Source: SB11 sp035906255 (GTDB taxonomy: Bacteria > Bacteroidota > Bacteroidia > UBA8524). From it: a stretch of 64,000 nt of DNA. Below the pieces are notes generated by a model. It worked only from the letters and a program-made list of their open reading frames with translations, had not been told where the DNA came from and made no database searches. Each line of letters begins with the position of its first letter. Within the stretch, counting starts at the first letter, position 1. Positions 51,299 through 59,480 of the stretch are shown here, one piece after another. A program made the translations under genes and the position numbers. The stretch lies in assembly GCA_035906255.1 (NCBI GenBank), contig JAMIFM010000013.1:1-64000 (forward strand), written 5' to 3'.

Positions 51299-51910
51299 TT
51301 AAAGTGAAAAACCCATGAAACTTAAAAAGCCAAACGACATTAAGCCCACAATAATAAAGGTGATACCTAACCCTTTAAGGGGAGCGGGAACGTTTGAGTA
51401 TTTTAGTTTTTCCCTAACGGCTGCAAGTGCTACAATGGCCAGCAACCAGCCCAACCCTGAGCCAAACCCGAAGGTAGTAGCTTCAACAAAGTTATAGGGG
51501 CGTTGAAGCATGAACAATGCACCACCCAATATTGAGCAGTTTACCGCAATAAGGGGCAAAAATATACCTAATGAGTTGTATAGTGATGGCGACAGTTTTT
51601 CAACCGCCATTTCTGTAAGCTGTGTAAATGCAGCAATTACAGAGATAAACACTATAAAGCTCAAAAAGCTAAGGTCAACCGTTGCAAATTTGGGGCTTAT
51701 CCAAGCCATTGCTCCTTCGTTCAAAAAGTAGTTTTGCACCAGCCAGTTAATGGGGATGGTGAACCCTAATACAAATATTACCGCCATACCCAAACCAAAA
51801 GCGGTGGTTACTTTTTTAGATACGGCCAAATAAGAGCACATACCCAAAAAGTAAGCAAAAATCATGTTATCTATAAAAACAGACTTTATAAACAGGTTTG
51901 CTAATTCCAT
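51299..51910 (-). CDS. nqrE: Na+-NQR subunit E
   Basis: A 203-residue membrane subunit with about six transmembrane helices. The start NLFIKSVFIDNMIFAYFLGMCSYLAVSKK and the segment AVNCSILGGALFM, with the conserved Cys in the helical Cys pair shared with NqrD, identify NqrE. NqrD and NqrE are homologous and carry a buried iron centre between them, so conserved Cys residues in both are expected. It is 28 bp downstream of nqrD. Confidence 0.97.
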   Translation of the reverse strand: MELANLFIKSVFIDNMIFAYFLGMCSYLAVSKKVTTAFGLGMAVIFVLGFTIPINWLVQNYFLNEGAMAWISPKFATVDLSFLSFIVFISVIAAFTQLTEMAVEKLSPSLYNSLGIFLPLIAVNCSILGGALFMLQRPYNFVEATTFGFGSGLGWLLAIVALAAVREKLKYSNVPAPLKGLGITFIIVGLMSFGFLSFMGFSL

Positions 51911-51938
51911 TTCTTTCTTCTTTTAATCGGGTTAAAAA

Positions 51939-52607
51939 TTAATCAGCTTCGGTATATCCGTTACGGGCACGTTGAGCCCAAATAAGAACACCTATTAATA
52001 AACAAGCTCCTGCGGGCATCATCAACACACCGTTGCCTATAAAAGGAATACCTGCACTTTCAAATATTTTATACCCCCACAATGAACCTGAACCTAATAG
52101 TTCACGAACGAATGCAAGCGTTAATAATATCGCTGAATAGCCTATACCATTACCAATACCATCTAAAAATGAAGGCCAAGGCTTGTTTGCCATTGCATAG
52201 GCTTCTAAACGACCCATTACAATACAGTTGGTAATAATAAGACCCACAAATACTGAAAGGCGTTTTGATACTTCAAAAGCGTAGGCTTTTAGTAATTCAT
52301 CTACTAATATTACAAACAGTGATACCACTGCCAACTGAACAATGATACGAATACGTGAAGGAATGGTATTGCGCAGCATCGAAATGAACAGGTTTGAACA
52401 TGCAGTTACAAACATCAAACCCAAGCACATAAAAAAGGCCGGTTTCATTTGCACGGTTACTGCAAGAGAAGAACAAATACCCAATACCTGAACGGTTACA
52501 GGGTTGTTGTTATCCAACGGGTCTGTGAGAAGTTTGCGGTTTTTCTTTGAAAAAAGTCCTTCTTTCTTCTCAGCAGTTTTTTGTACGGTTAGTGTTTCAG
52601 TACTCAT
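51939..52607 (-). CDS. nqrD: Na+-NQR subunit D
   Basis: A 222-residue membrane subunit with about six transmembrane helices. After a charged cytoplasmic N-terminus (about 1-35), the segments NNPVTVQVLGICSSLAVT and VGLIITNCIVMGRLEAYAMAN give the two conserved Cys helices. It is homologous to NqrE. Nqr subunit D takes part in sodium translocation together with B and E. Four bases separate it from nqrC. Confidence 0.97.
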   Translation of the reverse strand: MSTETLTVQKTAEKKEGLFSKKNRKLLTDPLDNNNPVTVQVLGICSSLAVTVQMKPAFFMCLGLMFVTACSNLFISMLRNTIPSRIRIIVQLAVVSLFVILVDELLKAYAFEVSKRLSVFVGLIITNCIVMGRLEAYAMANKPWPSFLDGIGNGIGYSAILLTLAFVRELLGSGSLWGYKIFESAGIPFIGNGVLMMPAGACLLIGVLIWAQRARNGYTEAD

Positions 52608-52611
52608 ACAA

Positions 52612-53340
52612 TTATTTGGTTGCTGTGGGTTGTTGTTTACTTAATAAAAACTTCGAATACGCTTCTGTGTATTCTTTTACCATGGCATTAACACCTTTAC
52701 CGGTAAGGGTGGCTCCGCTCATACCGTCCACTTTGTGTGGCTGGTTATCATAATTGTTACCTTCCCCTTTTTGCATTTCAACACCCACAGGAGTTGTGCC
52801 GTCAAAAAGTGTTTTGCCTTTGTAGCGTCCGTAAACAGCTTCTTCGTCTTTAATACGGGCACCTAAGCCGGGGGTTTCTGCCTTGTGGTTAAAACTTACC
52901 CCGTTTATAGTATTACCGTCGCTTTTAATAGATATGTATGATGAGATTACATCCCATAACCCTTTTCCAAAAGTGGGTACTACATAATATTCCACTACAT
53001 TAGGGTCGGTTTCTGATGAAATTTCATATACGGGCAACTGACGGTCTTTAAGAGGTTTCTTATACTCTTTTTCAACGTTAATTGATGCGGCAGTTACACC
53101 TTCTATTTTATCGCCGTTAACATTAATTACATATTCTTTTACCCTTGCGGCATATATCTTTTCAGGATTATCGCCTTTCTGCAAGGTCATAAATGTAGAA
53201 AGGATGTTCTTTTTCCTTTCCAACTCAATCTGTGTATCCTGTGCAGGCTTCAACGCCATTTTAGCAATAGCCAGTGATACGCCGCACACTATGGTTAGGG
53301 CAATGGTATATAACAGGATGTATGTATTAGATCGTTGCAC
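52612..53340 (-). CDS. nqrC: Na+-NQR subunit C
   Basis: A 242-residue subunit with one N-terminal transmembrane helix (about 8-27) and a periplasmic FMN domain. The covalent FMN is attached to Thr211 in the flavinylation motif SGAT (residues 208-211) followed by LTGKGVN. The preceding YYVVPTFGKGLWDVISSYISI and AETPGLGARI are typical of NqrC and RnfG. It overlaps nqrB by 14 bp, so translation is probably coupled. The FMN is attached after export by the ApbE flavin transferase, whose gene is not in the window. Confidence 0.97.
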   Translation of the reverse strand: MQRSNTYILLYTIALTIVCGVSLAIAKMALKPAQDTQIELERKKNILSTFMTLQKGDNPEKIYAARVKEYVINVNGDKIEGVTAASINVEKEYKKPLKDRQLPVYEISSETDPNVVEYYVVPTFGKGLWDVISSYISIKSDGNTINGVSFNHKAETPGLGARIKDEEAVYGRYKGKTLFDGTTPVGVEMQKGEGNNYDNQPHKVDGMSGATLTGKGVNAMVKEYTEAYSKFLLSKQQPTATK

Positions 53341-54502
53341 GGGCTAACCTCCTTTTCTTGTTTGCGTTTACTACAAAATAATCAATAAGCGGGGCAAATA
53401 TGTTCATCAACAATATAGCCAACATCATCCCCTCAGGATATGCAGGGTTAAACACCCTGATAAGTACGCAGAATATGCCTATTAAGAAACCGTATATAAG
53501 TTTGCCTCTATCGGTTTGCGCTGCTGATACGGGGTCGGTAGCCATATAAATTGCACCGAAAGCAAATCCGCCGATTACTAAGTGGTAATAAAAAGGCATT
53601 GCCATAAAATGGTTGGCCGATGGAGCCAATGCGTTTAGTAATAAACCCATAGCCGCACCACCTGCAAAGGTTGAAAGCATAATGCGCCAGCTACCCACAC
53701 CTGTAATGATAAGTATTGCTGCACCGATTAAACAGGCAAGTGTTGAGGTTTCACCAATAGAACCGGGTATAGCACCCATAAAGGCATCCCACGCACTGTA
53801 ACCTAATTCTTTACCTTCAGCAGCGCGAGCCAAAATAGTAGCTCCGCTAAACCCGTCGGCAACCTCGGCACGGTTGGCAGTAAACCAAATATATTCTTGG
53901 TCGCTGCGGTATTCACCTGCCATGTATGCGGGGTAAGCAAAAAACAAGAATACACGCGCAGTAAGTGCGGGGTTCAACAAGTTCATACCCGTTCCGCCAA
54001 ATACCTCTTTACCTATTATAACGGCAAATGCAGTACCTATTGCTACCATCCACAAAGGTATAGTGGGCGGCAAACACAAGGGTATAAGCATACCTGTAAC
54101 CAAAAAGCCTTCGTTTACCTTGTGGCCTTTTATCTGGCAAAAGAAAAACTCAATACCTAAGCCCACGCCGTATGAAACAATAACTATTGGCAATACTTGC
54201 AATAAACCAAAACCAAAACAATCTAATAATGATGCTTCGGCGGCTTTGCCTATGGCCAAATAATGCTGGTAGCCTGTGTTCCACAAACCAAACAGCAATA
54301 CAGGCATCATGGCTATTACCACGGTGAACATGGTACGTTTCAAATCAACCCCGTCACGAATGTGTGAACCGTTGTGGGTGGTTTCGCCGGGTACAAAAAG
54401 GAAGGTTTCAGTAGCATCAAAGGTTGAGTGCAACCAATGAAACTTTCCCCCTTTTTGAAAATTCGGCCTTATTTTATCTAATTGTTTATGAAGAAACTTC
54501 AT
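53327..54502 (-). CDS. nqrB: Na+-NQR subunit B
   Basis: A 391-residue multi-helix subunit forming the main sodium and quinone channel. The covalent FMN is on Thr222 in the motif SGAT (residues 219-222, within DGFSGATILARAAEG). It has the typical start KQLDKIRPNFQKGGKF and the loop FVPGETTHNGSHIRD, and about nine transmembrane helices. The 3' end overlaps nqrC. Thirty bases separate the gene from nqrA. Confidence 0.98.
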   Translation of the reverse strand: MKFLHKQLDKIRPNFQKGGKFHWLHSTFDATETFLFVPGETTHNGSHIRDGVDLKRTMFTVVIAMMPVLLFGLWNTGYQHYLAIGKAAEASLLDCFGFGLLQVLPIVIVSYGVGLGIEFFFCQIKGHKVNEGFLVTGMLIPLCLPPTIPLWMVAIGTAFAVIIGKEVFGGTGMNLLNPALTARVFLFFAYPAYMAGEYRSDQEYIWFTANRAEVADGFSGATILARAAEGKELGYSAWDAFMGAIPGSIGETSTLACLIGAAILIITGVGSWRIMLSTFAGGAAMGLLLNALAPSANHFMAMPFYYHLVIGGFAFGAIYMATDPVSAAQTDRGKLIYGFLIGIFCVLIRVFNPAYPEGMMLAILLMNIFAPLIDYFVVNANKKRRLARATI

Positions 54503-54532
54503 CGCGTGATATAACTTACTTCAAATGAATAA

Positions 54533-55888
54533 TTAACCTTCTTTTTCTAATACTGCCAAGCCTTGGCGGATAAGTTGCTGTATAGGCATTTTTGAGGTGC
54601 AAACAAATTCGCACAATGCCATATCTTCCTCATCCAACTCAAGCAAACCAAGCGATTCCATTGCCTCAAGGTCGTTGGCCAATATAGCCTTCAACAAGTA
54701 TTGGGGCAGTATATCCATTGGCAATACTTTTTCGTATTCACCTGTAACAACCAACGCCCGTTCTTCGCCGTGCATATTGGTGTTTACCTTGTATTTTTTG
54801 TTGGGTGTGAGGTACGAAAGGAAGGTTTTTGAAATACTTGGGCGTGAATATGTGGGTATTAACCAACCCAAAAACTCAGGGTCTTCACCTTCAGGGATTA
54901 CTGTTATTTGGCGGTCGTAGAAACCTAAATAACCGTTTGCCCCGATTTTTGAACCTGTAAGCACATTACCGCTGATTATGCGGTTACTACCGCTCGCTGT
55001 GTTGCCGTTTATCAAGGTTTCAATACAAGCCCCCGCTTTCATTGTATAATACTTGCGGGCACTTTCGTTTACTTCCGAACCGGTAAGAGCTATGGTACGG
55101 TCGGCTTCGTATTTTCCTTCTTTAAACAACTTACCAATGTTGGCAACGTCTTCAGGGTTAATCGTCCAAACTACATCGCCTTTGCTAATGGGCGCAATGT
55201 GATGTATTTGCACACCCACGTTACCCGCAGGGTGCGGTCCGCTAACGTTAGCTGTTTCAACATCTTTGGCATTAGTGTATGCACTGCAAGCTTGTACACC
55301 GGCTTTTAGGCTAAGGAATATTTTACCCGTAGTAAGTTTTTTAAGCGCGTTGATACCCCATTGAAAATCTTCATCCCTGCCTTTTAAAATATAATTATAG
55401 TCAGGGGCAAGCGGACTACTGTCGAACCCTGAAATAAAGATATTTTTCGGGGTTTCAGCAGGATTTGCAATTTTGGTAAACGGACGCTGTTTAATGGTTG
55501 CCCAAGCACCGCTGTTTAGCAATGTTTGTTTAACAATTGCTGCATCCATGTGGCCGGGGTTACCCATTGCAAATTGCTCGTAAGCCATTTTGCTGTCGGC
55601 AAGGATTTTTATCTCCAAAATAGCCCTTTTTGCACCACGGTTAATTTCAATTACTTCACCGCTAACGGGCGCTGTAATCATAACTTCGGGCATTTCTTTG
55701 ATAAAAAACAAGGGGGTTCCTGCTTTTACTTCTACCCCTACTTCAACTTTAAGTTTTGGGGACAGGCCAACAAAATCAGTGGGTTTTACTGAGTACGTTT
55801 GAGGTGCATTGAAACTGCCTGTGTTGGCGGATACGTCACCTACCAGTTTAATGTCGTACCCTTTTTTGAGTTTTATTGTTTTACTCAT
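54533..55888 (-). CDS. nqrA: Na+-NQR subunit A
   Basis: A 451-residue soluble subunit, first gene of the operon. It starts MSKTIKLKKGYDIKLVGD and contains VMITAPVSGEVIEINRGAKRAILEI, DSSPLAPDYNYILKGRDEDF and a C-terminal region ending LELDEEDMALCEFVCTSKMPIQQLIRQGLAVLEKEG, all family hallmarks. The ATG at 55888 is chosen because it starts the conserved N-terminus and is preceded by a promoter; the longer frame runs through the leader. NqrA binds quinone. Confidence 0.98.
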   Translation of the reverse strand: MSKTIKLKKGYDIKLVGDVSANTGSFNAPQTYSVKPTDFVGLSPKLKVEVGVEVKAGTPLFFIKEMPEVMITAPVSGEVIEINRGAKRAILEIKILADSKMAYEQFAMGNPGHMDAAIVKQTLLNSGAWATIKQRPFTKIANPAETPKNIFISGFDSSPLAPDYNYILKGRDEDFQWGINALKKLTTGKIFLSLKAGVQACSAYTNAKDVETANVSGPHPAGNVGVQIHHIAPISKGDVVWTINPEDVANIGKLFKEGKYEADRTIALTGSEVNESARKYYTMKAGACIETLINGNTASGSNRIISGNVLTGSKIGANGYLGFYDRQITVIPEGEDPEFLGWLIPTYSRPSISKTFLSYLTPNKKYKVNTNMHGEERALVVTGEYEKVLPMDILPQYLLKAILANDLEAMESLGLLELDEEDMALCEFVCTSKMPIQQLIRQGLAVLEKEG

Positions 55889-55966
55889 GAGCGTATTACC
55901 AAGTAGCTGCCTTGTAAAGGCAAACCGATGATAAAATAAATATTTGCGGTTAATTTTTAACCGAGA

Positions 55967-55995
55967 CAAATCTAATAAAATTTTAATACGAACAA
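55967..55995 (-). promoter_or_regulatory. Promoter of the nqr operon (TTG-N18-TAGATTTG)
   Basis: On the minus strand TTG (55995-55993) is followed after 18 nt by TAGATTTG (55974-55967). It predicts a leader of about 75 nt before nqrA, longer than that of most genes here. Confidence 0.5.
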
Positions 55996-56081
55996 CTTTT
56001 TTTGCCAATAAACGTGCAAGTTTTTAGCCCGTTTTGCACAATAAATTTCAAGTTGTTAAAAAAGAGAAAGTTATGATTTTG

Positions 56082-56711
56082 TTAATGCACAATTACCACT
56101 TTAGTGCCCACTTTCACTAAGCTGTATATTTCGTTTATATCAGCGGTTTTAAGCGATACACACCCCAAAGTCCAATTTATCCCTTGGTCAATAATACGGT
56201 CGTCTTTATCGGGTACCCCGTGTATGCCCACTTCCCCGCCAATTCGGGCATTTTTAGGTATTTCACCCTTCTTCTTCCGGGCTTCAAATTTTTTTCTGCT
56301 CTCGTCATTAGGGTAATCAAACCAAATAAACTTACTCCAGCTTTTGTGGGGATATTTGCTTTGTATTTTAAAAGTCCCTTCGGGCGTGCATCCGTCGCCT
56401 TCTTGTTTTTTATCATTAACAGGGTCAAACCCAAGCACCACAGGATAACCTTTTACAACCACTTCACCAATCTTCAATTGAAGCAGATAGCTGCCTTTAC
56501 TTACTTTAATAAAAATCTTTGATTTATCCAGCTTCAACGAGTCAATAACACGTTGTGCAGTACGGTGGTAGTTGATATAAATACTATCACCCTGTGCTAC
56601 TCTTGCATTGCCTGTTTTTGAATGGGTACCTGCGTTGGTAGTGCAACCTGCCGCGTATAATACAAACGTTGCAAAAACTATCCTGATTATCATATTGATA
56701 TATGAACGCAT
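56082..56711 (-). CDS. L,D-transpeptidase (YkuD domain) lipoprotein
   Basis: A 209-residue protein with a hydrophobic N-terminus and lipobox YAAGC, so predicted to be lipid-anchored in the periplasm. The YkuD domain is recognised by the start FIKVSKGSYLLQLKIGEVVVKGYPVVLGF, the PEGTFKIQSKYPHKSWSKFIWFDYPN segment and the catalytic His in GIHGVP and Cys in TLGCVSLKTADI. It forms 3-3 crosslinks in peptidoglycan or attaches lipoproteins to it, using a Cys instead of a Ser so that it resists most beta-lactams. Start at 56711 (MRSYIN) or 56693 (MIIRIV) cannot be decided. It is alone on its strand between the nqr operon and DUF1015. Confidence 0.9.
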   Translation of the reverse strand: MRSYINMIIRIVFATFVLYAAGCTTNAGTHSKTGNARVAQGDSIYINYHRTAQRVIDSLKLDKSKIFIKVSKGSYLLQLKIGEVVVKGYPVVLGFDPVNDKKQEGDGCTPEGTFKIQSKYPHKSWSKFIWFDYPNDESRKKFEARKKKGEIPKNARIGGEVGIHGVPDKDDRIIDQGINWTLGCVSLKTADINEIYSLVKVGTKVVIVH

Positions 56712-56855
56712 CAAACTCATAAAGATTGTGAATATTTAACATCAAGCCATTGACCAACAAAACAATATAAAACAACGTCTGTTTATACAAATGATCATAG
56801 GCTTAATATTTTGTTGAACCGGGAGTGTCGGGATGATAGTCCCGGTTTACTTTTA

Positions 56856-58094
56856 TTACACCTCGTGAATTAAAAGCCCTGTACGGAGTTTCGGCTCAAA
56901 CCAAGTTGATTTGGGGGGCATTACCAATCCCTTATCAGCTACTGCAATCACCTCTTCAATTTTTGTAGGATATAATGAAAATGCCAGTGCATAATCACCG
57001 TTATCCACCAACTCCTGCAAGCGGCTGATACCTTTTGTACCATCTATAAACGATAGGCGGTCATCCGTTTTGCTGTCTTGTATGCCCAAAATGGGTTTCA
57101 GTATGTGGTTTTCAAGTATTGATACATCAAGATTACCCAGCACATCACCCGCTTCGGTTTCTTGCTTGTAATCAAGACCATACCATTTCCCTTCCATATA
57201 CATCCCAAACTGAAAGTTTTTCTTTTTCACCCGCAACTTAGCACGGCCAATTTCATACAGGTCAAAATCAACTTTTAATTTCTCAAAAAACTCTTCTTTG
57301 CTAAGGCCGCCAAGGTTTTTAACCAATCGGTTAAACTCAAATACCTTTATCTTATCGGCGGGTATCATATAAGCCAAAAAGTAACAACAAGCATCGTTAG
57401 CATTTGCGCCTTTTTCGCGTTGCATTTCGCAATACCTTGCCGCCGATGCTGTGCGGTGGTGTCCGTCGGCAATATATAAATCGCCTGCTGCATCCATATT
57501 TTGGCTAATGCTTTGTACAGCATCGGCATTGTTTATCACCCACAGGCGGTGCTGCAAACCTTCATCGCTGGTAAAATCATATTCAGGCTTAAAAGCAGTA
57601 GTTTCCACCACCAGTTGGTCGTACCACTCCCCTGCCTCAAACGTAAGCAACACAGGCTCGCCTACTGCTTTCACATACTCAACGTGATGCACCAATCCCA
57701 TTTCTTTTTTGGTAAGGGTGTGTTCGTGCTTTTTTATGTGGTTGTTCAGGTAATCTTCAACCGAAGCTAAGCCTACAATACCGTTATATACAATATGACG
57801 TATGTTATCAGTAATTTGATGAAGATAAAACGCGGGGCGGTTATCTTTTTGCAGCACGCCCTCACCCATTAATAATTCGAGTCTTTTACGCGCTATTGGA
57901 AAATGCTTTTCGGGTATTCGTTCAGGGTCGCTAAAATTAAGGTGGGGTTTCACAACGTGCAGGTACGAGTATTCGTTCCTTGCCATTATTTCGCGGCTAA
58001 TGTGGTTGTGGTTGGTATCGTAGCTGCGGCTGCTTACAACCTGCGCCAAATCAGGGCGCGGACGTAAGGCTTTAAAGGGTATAACTTTTGCCAA
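56856..58094 (-). CDS. DUF1015 family protein
   Basis: A 412-residue cytoplasmic protein of the DUF1015 family. The N-terminus AKVIPFKALRPRPDLA, the YLHQI... region and the conserved YIADGHHRTASAARYC motif, with paired His, are characteristic. Function is not established; members may be enzymes or binding proteins of central metabolism, and they often lie near serine or phosphoserine genes, which are absent here. The start codon is TTG at 58094, which keeps the conserved N-terminus; no ATG or GTG gives it. Confidence 0.9.
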   Translation of the reverse strand: MAKVIPFKALRPRPDLAQVVSSRSYDTNHNHISREIMARNEYSYLHVVKPHLNFSDPERIPEKHFPIARKRLELLMGEGVLQKDNRPAFYLHQITDNIRHIVYNGIVGLASVEDYLNNHIKKHEHTLTKKEMGLVHHVEYVKAVGEPVLLTFEAGEWYDQLVVETTAFKPEYDFTSDEGLQHRLWVINNADAVQSISQNMDAAGDLYIADGHHRTASAARYCEMQREKGANANDACCYFLAYMIPADKIKVFEFNRLVKNLGGLSKEEFFEKLKVDFDLYEIGRAKLRVKKKNFQFGMYMEGKWYGLDYKQETEAGDVLGNLDVSILENHILKPILGIQDSKTDDRLSFIDGTKGISRLQELVDNGDYALAFSLYPTKIEEVIAVADKGLVMPPKSTWFEPKLRTGLLIHEV

Positions 58095-58257
58095 ATCTGT
58101 AATCGGTTTTCGGGGTGCTAATTTATACCTTGTCGGGCAATTTTTTTGCGATAGTAACTCCTATTTTAATCAACCCTGTGGGGAATAAACCCCAACATAG
58201 TTGATAATAGATTAGTGCAATTAATCATTAGTAACTAATCACCAAACACTAACACCA

Positions 58258-58590
58258 TTATTTAATGCCGCTTTCTTTCTTGCTCAGTTCCTCAAGCACC
58301 CTATCAATAATAGCTTCAAACTCCTTGGGGTTGCTTTGATAGTAGTTGTATGATTTCATAAACTCTTCGCGCGATATTTGATGGGTACGGTACACCTCAT
58401 CATACAATACAGGAGCCATCAGTTTAGCCGAATCGGCAAAAATACCCACAGTACGCAGCCTTCCTTCAGCAATATGTATATCGGTATAAACTGCTACCAT
58501 TTTTTCTTTATCCAAAATGCCTTCGGGTGTATTTTTGCACCCAACTAAAACAATGGCAAAAGCTAATATTGCAGCAATGTGTTTAACCAT
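58258..58590 (-). CDS. DUF4296 lipoprotein
   Basis: A 110-residue protein with a lipobox VLVGC (Cys 18). The mature part is helical: GILDKEKMVAVYTDIHIAEGRLR, VLYDEVYRTHQISREEFMKSYNYYQSNPKEFEAIIDRVLEEL. This matches DUF4296, small lipoproteins found only in Bacteroidota and of unknown function. It is divergent from yggS with only 29 bp between the starts, so their promoters must overlap the genes or each other. Confidence 0.85.
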   Translation of the reverse strand: MVKHIAAILAFAIVLVGCKNTPEGILDKEKMVAVYTDIHIAEGRLRTVGIFADSAKLMAPVLYDEVYRTHQISREEFMKSYNYYQSNPKEFEAIIDRVLEELSKKESGIK

Positions 58591-58619
58591 GCTGCAATAT
58601 TAGCAACTATAATTCCAAA

Positions 58620-59282
58620 ATGAGTATAGCACAAAATTTAACCCTGATAAAAAGCCAATTACCCCCGCGTGTGAAACTGGTGGCTGTTTCAAAATTTAAA
58701 CCTGTGGCCGATATACAAGAGGCGTATAATGCCGGGCAACGGGCTTTTGGTGAAAACCGTGTGCAGGAGCTGGCCGATAAACAACCCCAATTGCCTACTG
58801 ATATTGAGTGGCACATGATTGGCCACTTGCAAAGCAACAAAATAAAATACATGGCTCCTTTTGTGCATTTGATACACGGGGTTGACAGTCTTAAACTGCT
58901 GCAAGAAATTGATAAACAAGCCCAAAAAGCAGGGCGGGTACTAAACTGCTTACTGCAAATACACATTGCCCAAGAAGACACTAAGTTTGGTTTTAGCAAA
59001 ACCGAGGTGATTGAAATGCTGAACAGCGAGGCGTTTAACAAGTTAACCAACGTGCAGGTTTGCGGGGTAATGGGGATGGCTACTATGACGGATGATGAGG
59101 CTTTGGTGCGTGCTGAGTTTAGAGAACTTAAGCATCTTTTTGATGAACTTAAAAGCACCTATTTCACTCAAAAACAAACCTTTAAAGAAATCAGTATGGG
59201 CATGAGCGGCGATTACCGCATTGCAGTTGAAGAGGGCAGTACTATTGTGCGCATCGGTTCATCTGTTTTTGGGAGCAGGTAA
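58620..59282 (+). CDS. YggS/PLPBP pyridoxal phosphate homeostasis protein
   Basis: A 220-residue single-domain PLP-binding protein with the alanine-racemase N-terminal fold. The PLP Lys is Lys25 in VAVSKFKP; FGENRVQEL, HMIGHLQSNK, FGFSKTE, MGMATM and SMGMSGDYRIAVEEGSTIVRIGS complete the family signature. It has no C-terminal racemase domain and is not an enzyme; it controls free PLP and amino-acid balance. Its start lies 29 bp from that of the DUF4296 gene. Confidence 0.96.
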   Translation: MSIAQNLTLIKSQLPPRVKLVAVSKFKPVADIQEAYNAGQRAFGENRVQELADKQPQLPTDIEWHMIGHLQSNKIKYMAPFVHLIHGVDSLKLLQEIDKQAQKAGRVLNCLLQIHIAQEDTKFGFSKTEVIEMLNSEAFNKLTNVQVCGVMGMATMTDDEALVRAEFRELKHLFDELKSTYFTQKQTFKEISMGMSGDYRIAVEEGSTIVRIGSSVFGSR

Positions 59283-59480
59283 CTAATAATCACTTAACAT
59301 TTTTTTGCTAACCGCTACATCAAAAATCCGTTGGCTCATATAAAACTTGTCTTTATAATTTTAAAAACCGTTTTATCTTTACCCGCAATAATTTTATTTA
59401 AGAGCTAGTTCAAAGTCTGCTATAACTTGTTTTAGTTCCGTCAACACACAAAAAATAAACCTCTTTTAGCTCTTAGCTAA

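Noticed and set aside
58607..59158. 183-codon minus-strand open frame opposite yggS
   Set aside because: It is the antisense shadow of a clearly recognisable PLPBP gene and shows Ser/Cys-rich low-complexity sequence without any domain.
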